DNA of 64,000 bases from Schistocephalus solidus (Eukaryota; Platyhelminthes; Cestoda; Diphyllobothriidea; Diphyllobothriidae), in NCBI GenBank assembly GCA_017591395.1, contig WEDG01000270.1:1-64000 (forward strand). Reading direction: 5' to 3'. Position 1 is the stretch's first letter. Every line of letters starts with the position of its first letter. Under the pieces are notes generated by a model. It was given only the letters and a program-made list of their open reading frames with translations. It had not been told where the DNA came from and searched no databases. The translations under genes were made by a program, and so were the position numbers. Below, one piece after another: positions 20,460 through 30,012 of the stretch.

Positions 20460-21600
20460 TTCCGTCCCTTCTGTATAAGATATTTAATCTTGCTCTCGAA
20501 AGTGAAACTTTCCCTACTTTATGAAAGGAATCGCACATACTGTCTATTCCGAAACACGGCCGACCTACGTCATTTGAGGACTTTAGACCAATAAATACAC
20601 TACCAGCAGTCTCGAAGATCTTCGAGTCCTTGATCAAAGAAAAGATGATGTGTCACCTAAGAGAGAATAACCTACTTAATGCGGTTCAGCATGGTTTTCT
20701 CGAAAAAAGGTCTTGTGACACTTGCCAGCTCTCTTTCTTTGATCATGTGCTACAATCTAGAGACAGCGGTTTTGCAATTTACACCGTTTACTTCGATTTC
20801 ACTAAGGCTTTTGATCGTGTTGACCATGATCTTCTACTGCTGAAACTTGCCTCCTTCGGCATAGGTAACAAGCTTCTGAACTTTATATTTTCCTATTTGA
20901 ATGCTCGCGCACAGCGGGTTAAAATTTCTGATGTTATCTCCAACCCCACGCATGTGAGGAGCGAAGTTATTCAGGGCAGCGTGCTCGGCCCACTTCTATT
21001 TTGCCTCTTTGCAGTATGGTAGGCCCTTTATGTACGCTGACGATTTAAAAGTTGCCTATTGATATAAACCGGTTGATCGCAGCATCGCGCTTGAGCTCTT
21101 AAAAACGGATCTTCAGGCCTTTGCTCAGTGGTGTCGCACATGGCGCCTCTCACTTTCTTGGCAAAAGTGCTCCGTGATGGTTATTTGCGACAACCATCAG
21201 CCCCACCTAAGCAAAGACGGTCACGATCTAAACGTGCCCCAACTTATAAAGGATCTGGGCATATCATACTCTAGTAGTCTTAATCTGTCAGAGCACTGCG
21301 CCCTGATTGTCTCGAAAGCACGCCAAACTACTGGGTTTATTCTCAGAAATTTCAAAACCATCAAAATTAGAATCAGCCTCTATAAAATGTATGTCAGGCC
21401 TAGTCTGGAATATTGCTCGTTTCTATTTAGTCTTTTGCACGCTAGGGAACGAAAGAAGATAGAATCAGTCCAGCACTTCTTTACAAAAAGTGTTTTCTAT
21501 TCAGATTACCGAAACCTGTCCTACCAACAACGCTGTGAGCTTACAAGCCTTGGCCCGCTATGGCTTCGCAGATTACAGAAGTGACTATTTTTACTGTTTA
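20460..21600 (+). pseudogene. E-family reverse transcriptase
   Basis: Frame 20630-21022: 'QHGFLEKRSCDTCQLSFF', 'YTVYFDFTKAFDRVDHDLL', 'VIQGSVLGPLLF'. A shift follows, then the intact catalytic YADD at 21032-21043, a stop at about 21061, and frame 21174-21584 with 'IKDLGISYSSSLNLSEHC', 'YKMYVRPSLEYCSFLF' and 'ESVQHFF'. A further frame 21699-22040 covers the last part. Few breaks, so the copy is fairly young. Confidence 0.8.
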
Positions 21601-22110
21601 AACTACTAAACAGTCGTACATTTAACCCCCTTATATCTCTGAGTCACCTCGACCACTCTCGGCGCACCAGTCATCGAGATGTATTTTTATTTCTTCCTTT
21701 GGCACGCACAGTTAGATACCGACTGTTTTTTTCGGTAAACGCTAAAGCAATCTGGAATAGGTTACCTAGAAGTATCAAAATTCAGCAAAGCTATCCCTTG
21801 TTTACGCGAACTGTCACTAGTTTTCTACATTCAGGACACCTTCCAAAATTTTGGGTGCTGACTCTGTTGAAGCTCTCTTCGGTTCTGATGGCGTTCATGG
21901 ACTCTGAATCCTGTGCCGGTCTTCATGCTGAGGGCAATATTACTGGCTCTGCAGACCTCAATTGCTTATTTCTCAGTCGACAGCGAACAGCCGCTCGCCG
22001 AAATACCTGCTGGTGCAGAATATCGGATCCGTTACACTGAATGGAGAGGTTCTTCACCGGGCACCTGTGTTAACGCGTCCCTGTCCAGAACTTTAATTAC
22101 TCAATACGCT

Positions 22111-22165
22111 GCAGTTTTTCTCCTGAAAACACCTGAAACAACGATCAGGGGTTTTTTTCACTGTC
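22111..22165 (+). other. ENE-like U-rich hairpin (E family)
   Basis: GCAG outer arm with CTGT, T-tracts at 22115-22119 and 22152-22158, inner stem CTCCTGA/TCAGGGG. The G replacing A pairs with U. Same design as 6238-6293. Confidence 0.5.
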
Positions 22166-22236
22166 AGCTTGACCCTCTACTGTATATTTTTTTGACCTTG
22201 CCTGTAAACTGCCAATAAATAAATTAATTAAAATAA

Positions 22237-22440
22237 AAGCTGAACCCTAATGCCTGTTAAGTTGATTTTGTGCAAGTTTCGCTGATATGGGGGACTATCA
22301 AATGCCTTCTTAAAGTCAATAAAGGCTACGTGCAGCGCATTTCATTCATCAACTGTCCGAATCCAACGTTCCAAACAATAGAGCACGTTTGCAATGCAAA
22401 ACCGGCCTTTTTCCCAGTTGAATGCTTCAGTGGACTATCC
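22237..22440 (-). pseudogene. G-family RT, block before the palm
   Basis: Resumes the G element after the E insertion; matches C at 40235-40390 on the minus strand (the 'FIDFKKAFD' region). It ends where a plus-strand F fragment starts. Confidence 0.65.
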
Positions 22441-23118
22441 CAGGTCCCCTCCTATTTCTTATATACATTTATGACATATCTTCTATATCAATGTCAGCTT
22501 AAGGATTTTATATGCGGACGACTTAAAACTTGCATATGCATATAACAAGCATACAGTAGCCAGTATGCAAAGAATGATTGAAAATTACCTTAAAAACACT
22601 AAGCCAATTAAGTTTTGAACTGCAAGTGCCATTCTTGAGAAGTAAATGTTATCTCGTGATTTTTGGTCCATAAAAACTTCCTCTCATAATTTTAAATGAT
22701 CAGGAAATAACCGAGACAACATCAATAAAAGGCTGAGATCTTAGCTTTACAAATACTCTTGATTTATCCCCCCACGTTTAACAAATATCACCGAAAGCAC
22801 TCGACTATGCGGATTCATTTGTAAAAATTTATCTTCACATGCCCTAAATACACGACTCTATCAACTGTAAGTTTTACCTCTCCTGGATTACTGTTCAATT
22901 TTCTTTGGCATAATGCCCTCAGATGGCCGAAAGAAACTAGAAGGCATTCAAATATGCTAGACCAGATCATACACGGAACAATAAAAAAGATATGCTCTTC
23001 AACCCGTCTGGATCCTTAGACTCCGAAATGGTCTCACTTTCCTTTTCAAAATCACACACGACCAAGATATTCTCAGAATGAATATACTAACAAATCAAAA
23101 CGGCCGCCGAGAAACTTC
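22441..23118 (+). pseudogene. F-family RT fragment
   Basis: Plus-strand counterpart of 12730-13500. It begins inside the block before the catalytic box and includes a readable 'IYADDLKLAYAYN' after a shift near 22510. It runs through the RT C-terminal part and stops at the 5' LTR. It lacks the F 3' UTR, so it is a piece cut by rearrangement rather than a normal insertion. Confidence 0.7.
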
Positions 23119-23601
23119 TGTAGGAATTTTTACAATTAACATGTTTGTACCTTTCTTGTTCACATGAATATTTATGTACGCTTGTTTTAACGTGCTAAAT
23201 AAAAGACAACAGCCAGCTTCAACCCGCATGTTGGGCGTCTTTTGTTTTCGCTGCTGCATCTCACCACTGCTCTCTTGATTGTACTGATCTCTCAATTACT
23301 TGCAGTCAATTGCAATGATCGATCTTCATTTCTCAATTGCATTCCACCGAACGCCGTCTCAATTGAACTCCTGACGCTGTTAATCGTCCTTGATGCATAG
23401 CTTCCTGGATCAAGTTCAGAGTTCATTACAATCCTCAACAACACTGGCTATCTTAAAGCAGCGTTTTTCTTGAGTCTGCATTCTAAAAATCCACTGTCAT
23501 TTTACTGTCTTTTTGTCGTTTGAAATTTAGACACATTTCCCCACGTAGCGTTAGTTTAGTTTGTACACCTTGGTTCTTAGCAGTTTTGACCCTTGTCTAC
23601 A
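23119..23601 (+). repeat. 5' LTR
   Basis: Begins TGTAGG and ends CTACA, giving TG...CA ends. It aligns along its whole length with 27654-28138 but with many differences. Confidence 0.8.
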
Positions 23602-23609
23602 CCTCAAAT

Positions 23610-23620
23610 TGGTGACCTCG
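23610..23620 (+). other. Primer-binding site, tRNA-Trp type
   Basis: TGGTGACCTCG, eight bases after the LTR. It matches the complement of a tRNA-Trp 3' end (TGGTGACCCCG) except one base. Confidence 0.65.
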
Positions 23621-23640
23621 TTTTTCTAACATTACGCACC

Positions 23641-24122
23641 ATGTCACTTACTATGACGGACACTGAGACTAACACAGACTCTCATGACTTCAATAGCCTC
23701 TCTTTCAAATTGCCCCCATTTACGCCGAGCAACCCTCGCGTATGGTTTAGGCAGATCGAGGCAGTTTCTCGACACGCCATATCACAAGTGAACGCACGCG
23801 TTATTTATACGTAGTGCAATCACTTCCCTTCGATGTTGCCGTTGACGTCAAGGACCTCCTTGAGCCGATCCCTGCTGAGGAGCCTTACACCCGGTTGAAG
23901 GATGCTGTAATTAATCATTTGGCCAAGTCGGCCAACCGAATGCTTCTTGAGCTCTTCACTCAGGTCGAACTCGGTGACCAAACGCCTTCCCAGCTAATGC
24001 ACCACATCCGAGAGATCTGGCTTGATAAACTTCCCCTGTCCATGCAGTAGGTATTGGCTATGCTTGACACGAACACCTCATTGGAAAAACTAGCAACTCA
24101 CGCAGACCGAATCATGGAATGA
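23641..24122 (+). pseudogene. gypsy gag
   Basis: Starts at the ATG at 23641 ('MSLTMTDTETN'). Capsid-like features follow: 'LPPFTPSNPRVWFRQIEA', then after a shift at about 23812 'SLPFDVAVDVKDLLEP', 'YTRLKDAVINHL', 'WLDKLPLSMQ', a TAG at 24048, and 'LEKLATHADRIME' to a stop at 24122. This order is that of CsRn1-type Gag. The zinc-knuckle region expected before the protease is missing: only about 130 bp separate Gag from the protease. Gag would form the particle shell; this copy cannot. Confidence 0.75.
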
Positions 24123-24249
24123 TACCCCAGCAGACCCGCATGCTCTAGTCTTCAACAGACATCGGTCTCCACTTCAAGATCTGATAACGTTGGCACTCCT
24201 GCTCAGCAAGGCACTCCAAAGTCAGAACGTGACCCTCCCTATGTCGCCT

Positions 24250-24650
24250 CTTCTATATCACCGATAATTCTAGTGGTCTCCGTTTTCTTGTCGATACCGG
24301 TGCTGAGATTAGTGTTATCCTGCCTCCTAGGGCGTCACCACCTGAAGCCTTCGCATTTCTCATTGCAGGCTGCTAACAACACCGCCATCCACACATTCGG
24401 ACAAGATTCCCTGACTCTTGACCTTTGTCGGAGGTGATGTTTCCCATGGGTCTTTATCCAAGTCGATGTCCATTCACCCATTATTGGAGCTGATTTCCTC
24501 TCGCATTTTGGCCTTGCAGTTGACTTCAAGCATCTTCGACTTATTGATACTGAAACCGGACTTTTTACCGTCGGTATTGTCACCTCTGAACCTTCGGTTG
24601 GCATAAACTTGCCTATTCTAAGTTTGCCATTTCCTGAAATTTTGGAATGA
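24250..24650 (+). pseudogene. gypsy aspartic protease
   Basis: Active-site motif 'LVDTGAEISV' with the catalytic aspartate codon at 24293-24295, followed after shifts by 'IIGADFLSHFGLAVDF' near 24480-24530, the second protease landmark. Two frameshifts (about 24330 and 24440) break it. Confidence 0.7.
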
Positions 24651-24699
24651 CTATCCATCCCTCGCTGAACCTTGTCAGTTTACCAAAAATGTTCAGCAC

Positions 24700-25620
24700 A
24701 CGGTTCGGAATCACATCGTTACCACAGGGCAACCCGTTCATGTCCATCCACGCAGGCTTCATTCAGAAAAGCTGCGGGAAGCTAAAAATGAGTTCGAGCA
24801 CATGATTTATTTGGGGATTATTCGCCCTTCTTTCAGCCCATGGACCTCTCCACTGCACATGGTCCCCAAGAAATCGGCCGATGATTGGAGGCCATGTGGT
24901 GATTATTGTGCTTTGATCAGAGCAACCGTCCCCGATCGGTACCCCGTTCCTCATATTCATGATTTTTCTCACATGTTGGCTGGAAAGACTTTTTTTTCCA
25001 AGATAGACCTCGTGAGAGAATATCCTCCCATACCGGTTGCTGAGGAAGATATTCCCAAGACGCCATCACAACGCCTTTTGGCTTGTTCGAATTTCTCCGC
25101 ATGCCTTTCGGTTTGAGTAATGCCGCTGATTGAGGCCATGTGGTGATTATCGTGCTATGAACAGAGCAACCGTCCCCGATCGGTACCCAATTCCTCATTT
25201 GCACGATTTTTCTCACATGTTGGCTGGAAAGACTATTTTCTCCAAGATAGACCTCGTGAGCGCACATCATCAGATACCGGTCGCTGAGGAATACATCCCC
25301 AAGACCGCCATCACAATGCCTTTTGGCTTGTTCGAATTTCTCCGCATGCCTTTCGGTTTGCATAACGCCACCCAATCCTTCCAGCGGTTGATTGATGATG
25401 TCTTGCGGGTCTTCCGTTTAACTTTTATATATTGAGGACATACTCGTCGCAAGTTCTTCGCCAGCGGAATATGCATCGCACTTGCGCCAAGTTTTCAATC
25501 GTTTCTAGCAACATGGTTTGCAATTAAACATCGATAAATGCCTTTTGGCGTTCCTTCTCTTGATTTCCTTGGTCATTACGTCGATGAGCCTGGAATCACA
25601 CCACTTTCAGAGAAGGTGCA
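24700..25620 (+). pseudogene. gypsy reverse transcriptase with an internal duplication
   Basis: Starts with '[18 protein letters not shown]'. The next part ('[19 protein letters not shown]', '[19 protein letters not shown]') is followed by a second, diverged version of the same segment at 25132-25375 ('[19 protein letters not shown]', '[19 protein letters not shown]'), then '[18 protein letters not shown]'. The catalytic box reads Y-I-E-D (25428-25439), with glutamate for the first aspartate. The connection domain frame 25538-26083 follows. The duplication alone would wreck the fold. Confidence 0.8.
24888..25375 (+). repeat. 244-bp tandem duplication inside gypsy RT
   Basis: The segment starting GAGGCCATGTGG at 24888 repeats from 25132. 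The two units differ by scattered substitutions, so it is not a simple assembly stutter. Confidence 0.85.
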
Positions 25621-26300
25621 AAGCGTTTTATATTTTCCCGCTCCAAAGACCCTTACACAAATGCGACGTTTCATTGGACTTATCTATTACTACCGACGTT
25701 TACTTCCCAAATGTGCGGCAATACTGTCTCCCTTGACTGATATTTTGAAGTCGAAAGCCAAGGCAATTGAAATTTCACCGGCAGCTCGCTCAGCTTTTGA
25801 GGCAGCCAAGAAAGCCCTCGCTGATGCGACCATGCTGCACCATCTCAACTCTGACGCTTCTACCCAGTTGATTTTGATCACTGACGCTTCTAACAGTGCT
25901 TTCGGTGCAGTCTTACATCAACAGGTGAATAACCAGTTGCAGCCATTGGCTTTCTTTTTCACAGAAGCTACAACCGGTGCAGACTCGCTACAGTACTTTC
26001 TCTTGCGAGCTCCTTGCTATATACCTGGCTATTCGTCATTTTTGCCACCTCTTAGAGGGAAGAGGTTTTTGGGTTCATACTGATCACAAACCTCTTACTT
26101 ATGCCCTCAAGGCCAAATCAGATATATACTCGCCCAGAGAAATGCGTCACCTCGACTACATTTCGAAATTTTGCGTTGATATCCGCTTCGTCCGAGGCAG
26201 CGACAACGTCGTTGCGTATGCATTATCCAGACCGGACATCAATAGCCTGTCATCCAACTTCAACCTGGCGAAGCTTGCAGACCTCCAGCTATAAGACCAC
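25621..26300 (+). pseudogene. gypsy RT connection and RNase H
   Basis: RT thumb/connection: 'MRRFIGLIYYYRRLLPKCA'. RNase H landmarks: 'LILITDASNSAFGAVLHQQ' (first D), 'FSCELLAIYLAIRHF' in the next frame from 25977 (E), 'HTDHKPLTYAL' (second D) and 'DNVVAYALSRPDI', where the last catalytic D of the usual 'VVADALSR' is Y. A frameshift lies near 25960. Confidence 0.75.
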
Positions 26301-26419
26301 TCTATTGCTGATCTGCGTACATCTAGTACGCTGCAACTTTGAGATGCACAAATTCCAGCATCAACAGGTGCGATTTTATGCAACTGGTCCACAAGCACTC
26401 CCAGACCTGTTATTCCACT

Positions 26420-27600
26420 ATCCTACCGTAAGGTAGTGTTTGATTATTTTCACTCGCTGTCGCATCCCGGCATCCGCGCCGGTCGTTAACTAATTGCTGC
26501 TCGCTTTGTCTGGCCAAAGATAAACTTTGACATCGCCCTTTGAACTAGGCAATATTTAGCTTGCTAGAAAAACAAAGTGCATCGCCATACCTTTTCCCCA
26601 CCAAGCACGTTTACTGTTCCGGACGTTCGATTCCAGCACATCCACTTAGACTTAGTTGGGCCGTTACCACCTTCACGTGGGTGCACATATTTTCACAGCA
26701 GTTGACCGTTTCACACGATGGTTAATTGCAATTCAGATATCAGATACCTCGTCAGAAAATATTGCCATGGTCTTCCTGCATCACTGGATTGCCAATTTTG
26801 GTGTGCCAGCCACCATTACCACTGACCGCGGAAGCCAGTTTCAATCTAGTGTCTTCCGCGAGTTCACTTAACTTCTCGGGTGTGCGCACATCATGACAAC
26901 GGCATATCACCATGCTTCTCACGGCCTCGTGGAACGCCTGCTGATCACAGTACTGATGATTTACTAAGACACAACTGCGTGGAGTGACAACCTTACCCTC
27001 GTCCTTTTGGGTATTCGATCAGCTGTCAAACAGGACATTCAATGTACTACGGCTGAACTTGTATATGGTACACCTCTTCACCTGCCCGGAGAATTTTTGC
27101 AGTCTTCCACCGTAGACACTAGCTTGTCGAATGCTTTCGTTTAACAATTGAAACAGTGCATAGCTCAACTACGTCACACTCCCCCTCCCCTGACATCCAA
27201 ACGCGTTTTTGTGCAAGATAACATTTAATCGGCTCCATTCGTCTTCGTCTGACACGATGCAGTTCGCAAGCCTCTTTGTTCCTCTGATGATGGCCCTTAC
27301 AACTGCTTCAACGGATGGCCAAGTATTACGTCATACAAAAGGCTGACAAGACTGACACAATCTCCATCGACAGAGTCAAGCGAGCTTATCTTGAGTGCAT
27401 CCCTACGCCCGTTGCTCCATCAAATTCCTCCGCACCGTCACCACCCATTCTACCTATGTCGGTCCCTTCCACCCAACCTTCACACTCGACTACCCCACCC
27501 GCACATTTTGCTACACTTTTTCCCCACAACGCATTTTCTCTCGTTCGGGTAGACATATCCATTTTTCTGCCAATCTTAAGGATATTGTCCTATAATTTTT
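26420..27600 (+). pseudogene. gypsy integrase
   Basis: Zinc-binding part 'HSLSHPGIRAGR' near 26450 with the CxxC reduced to 'QYLAC'. Core: 'HIHLDLVGPLP' (first D, near 26640), 'ITTDRGSQF' (second D, near 26820) and 'HGLVERL' (E, near 26930). C-terminal 'DDGPYN' near 27290 is the GPY/F-like module. The last frame 27315-27812 runs into the 3' LTR and is proline/threonine rich. Several stops. Confidence 0.75.
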
Positions 27601-27640
27601 TGCCTTTTTTCATCGAGCGTTTTTGTACAACAAACGTTCT

Positions 27641-27653
27641 GGTGGGGGAGTTG
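27641..27653 (+). other. Polypurine tract
   Basis: GGTGGGGGAG followed by TTG directly before the 3' LTR; the expected plus-strand primer site. Confidence 0.65.
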
Positions 27654-28138
27654 TGTAGGTATTTGTACAATTTACATGTTGATATCTTTTTGTTCACCCG
27701 AATCTTTATTTACGCTTGTTTTAATGTGCTAAATGAAACACAGCAGCCAGCTTCAACCCGCATTTTGGATTTCTTCTGTTTTCGCTGCTGTATGTCACCA
27801 CTGCTCTCTTGATTGTACTGATCTGTCTCAATTACTTGCAGTCAATTGCAACGATCGATCTTTATTTCTCGATTGCATTCTACCGAACGCCATCTCAATT
27901 GAACTACTGACTCTGTTCATCGTACTTGATTCAAAGCTTCCTGGATCTAGTTAAGAGTTCATTACAATCCTCAACAACACTTGCTATCTAAAAGCTGCGT
28001 TTTTCGTGAGGCTGCATTCTTACAATCATCTGTCATTTTTACCGTCCTTTTGTCGTTTGTAGTTTAGGCACAATTCCCCACTTAGCGTTAGTTTATTTTG
28101 TAAACCTTGGTTCTTATCAGTTTTGACCCTTGTCTAGA
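27654..28138 (+). repeat. 3' LTR
   Basis: Begins TGTAGG like the 5' LTR; ends TCTAGA where the 5' LTR has TCTACA, so the terminal C has mutated. Confidence 0.8.
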
Positions 28139-28648
28139 CTACAAGAATAAACTACCCCAGAATGTAAAAATCCTTATAAGTTATTCTTTAATTAAGAGAA
28201 TTTTTTACTAGTTTTTTGCATTCAGAAAAGCTTCCAAGAATTCTGGGTGCTGACATGGCAGAATCTGTTTTCCACTTCAACGGAGTGCGTGGCATCTGAA
28301 CATGATCCCAGGACTTACCTTGAGAGCTATGGCACCGTCTCTGCAGCCTGCATCCGTTTGACTTCTTCAGCAGAATGCAAGCAACCGTCCACGGATACAC
28401 TCTTACTTAGGGGAGAATCCTGGCATCTCAAAAAAAAGAGAGTGCAAAAAAGTGAACTTGTGTTAGCCCCTTCCCGATATGAACTGCTGTTATCCCACAG
28501 GCAGCATTTTTTTCTCTTGAATAACATAAAGCTACGAAAAATAAAAATAATTTTATATATTCAGGAGACTGCCAGCCTGATGCCCACTGGATATTTCGTC
28601 TGATAATGCCTGTAAACCAGCATCAAATACAACTATTATTATTATAAG
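28139..28648 (+). mobile_element. H-family LINE 3' end (plus)
   Basis: RT C-terminal tail readable as 'NKLPQNVKI', matching E 'NKLPRSIKI', then the H 3' UTR to the hairpin at 28605-28624 and an ATT tail at 28632-28646. It starts directly at the 3' LTR, with the upstream part of H absent. Confidence 0.7.
28501..28573 (+). other. ENE-like hairpin (H family)
   Basis: GCAG/CTGC outer arms, seven-T tract 28507-28513, inner stem CTCTTGAAT/ATTCAGGAG (nine pairs, one G-U). The facing T-tract is missing in this copy. Confidence 0.4.
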
Positions 28649-29255
28649 GGGAACAAGGGAACTGTGTCGTCCTGGACTAAGATGAATGGGTCTGATTTAG
28701 GGTTGTCATGCACAAACACGCGTTCGGGTTTCAGGCAAGTGGGAGTTGGACACAGTTGAGACTAGAGACTAGATTTAAATTGGCTTCGGCGGTCAGTGGT
28801 TAATGGTACTGACACACCAAAATTGGCAATCCAGTGATTAAGGAAGACTTTGACGATATTTTCTGCTGAGGTATCCGAGTAAGGGATTACGGTCGGCCAT
28901 CACGTGAAACGGTCGACTGCTGTGATAAAATGTGTGTCCACGTGAAGGTGATAACAGCCTTACTAAATCTAAATGGACGTGAAGTAATTGAATGTGCGGA
29001 ACCACCAATTTGCTTGGTGGGAAAATGTATGGTGATGAATTTTATTTTTCTGACACGCTTAACACTGCAAAGTCAAAAGGCTGATTTTAGAGTTCACCTT
29101 CGGCCAGACCAAAACGCGCAGCAATTAGTCTGCAACCAGCGCGGATGCCAGGATACTACAGTGAACGCAAATGATCGAAAACTACCTTACGGTAGGAAAG
29201 TGGAACAGAGGACTGGAAGTGCCTGTGAGCCAGCCACAAAAATAAGTGTCTGTTT
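28649..29255 (-). pseudogene. Second CsRn1-like gypsy integrase fragment
   Basis: Minus strand. Reads 'HPRWLQTNCCAFW' / 'IAARFVWP' (zinc domain), a core block matching 26640-26850 ('ITNFGV'-like after shifts, 'TDRRSQF'), then jumps to sequence matching 27170-27260. The part holding the catalytic E is therefore deleted. It is a distinct copy, more diverged than a duplicate of the neighbour would be. No LTR is attached. Confidence 0.65.
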
Positions 29256-30012
29256 ATGCCGGATGTGCTGCATCATGAATCCTTAGAAGAAAGCGAACTC
29301 CCGGAAGAAGGGGAGTGTGCATTCATCGGCCCGATCTATAAAGAAGATTTAGGACTGGAGTTTGAAAATTATCACCCTGTCAGTTTAACTTGTATAATAT
29401 GTAAAATAATGGATCGTTTTTCCAAAATGCATTTAATGTGCTATCTGGAAAACAACCAAATCTTATGCAATGTTCAACACGGCTTCCATCCAGGACGTTC
29501 GTGTCTCATGGGGCTCTTCAGTCGCACGAGAAGTAGACAAAGTCCACAGATAAGGGTCATCCAAAAGATGTCATATATTTAAACTCAAGAAGACCTTTGA
29601 TAGCGTTGCACACCGGCTTCTTTTACAGAAGATTTGGGACGTATAAAGTCGAGGAAAACTTTTCAATAGGATAAAGAGTTTCTTGTCTTTCCCAGTACAG
29701 GAATTTATAGTTAGAAACTCCATCTCACAATGGGCAAACGTAGAAAGTGGTGTACCACAGGGTTCTGTTTTCGGCCCACTGCTCTTCCTAATCTACGTGA
29801 ACGACTGTCACAATGACTTAGATTGTAAAGCTGTCATGCTTGCTGATGACATGAAATATGGACTTAAGACAGCTGCACTGACGACGCAAAGGGTTACAAT
29901 TAAATATCGACAGGTCAGGTTGGCCAGGTGGCTTTTTAAGTTAAATGGATCGAAGTGTATGATCCTACACATAAGCGCCGGTTGAAACAAATCTTAGAAA
30001 AACACGCACAGT
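29256..30012 (+). pseudogene. J-family LINE RT (first segment)
   Basis: Frame 29256-29582: 'ENYHPVSLTCIICKIMDR' and 'QHGFHPGRSC'. Frame 29683-29985: 'GVPQGSVFGPLLFLIYVNDC' and 'MLADDMKYGLK' (LADD box). A group-1 RT by these blocks. Interrupted after 'NGSKCMILHISAG' by a minus-strand B copy. Confidence 0.75.

Larger units (their letters stand above)
19305..22236 (+). mobile_element. E-family LINE, 2.9-kb 5'-truncated copy with TSD
   Basis: The longest E copy: endonuclease C-terminal two thirds, linker, RT and 3' UTR with AATAAAT-like tail. Flanked by AAGCTG at 19299-19304 and 22237-22242, and removing it restores the G-family RT. The 5' end falls inside the endonuclease, as expected from incomplete reverse transcription. 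Only a handful of frameshifts break it. The 3' kilobase is very close to the copy at 5258-6378. Confidence 0.85.
23119..28138 (+). mobile_element. CsRn1-like Ty3/gypsy LTR retrotransposon, degenerate
   Basis: A 5-kb element with two related LTRs (23119-23601 and 27654-28138), primer site, gag, protease, RT, RNase H, integrase and a purine tract, in canonical gypsy order. The primer site matches the tRNA-Trp 3' end with one mismatch, as in the CsRn1 clade first described from the liver fluke Clonorchis. No target duplication is visible: the left flank ends in ACTTC and the right flank starts CTACA, and the flanks belong to different LINEs. LTR divergence, stops and changed catalytic residues mark it as old and inactive. 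Confidence 0.85.

Noticed and set aside
27315..27812. A 165-aa frame near the end of the LTR element that could be read as an env-like ORF3.
   Set aside because: It starts inside the integrase C-terminal module and runs into the 3' LTR; no signal peptide or transmembrane pattern typical of an envelope.
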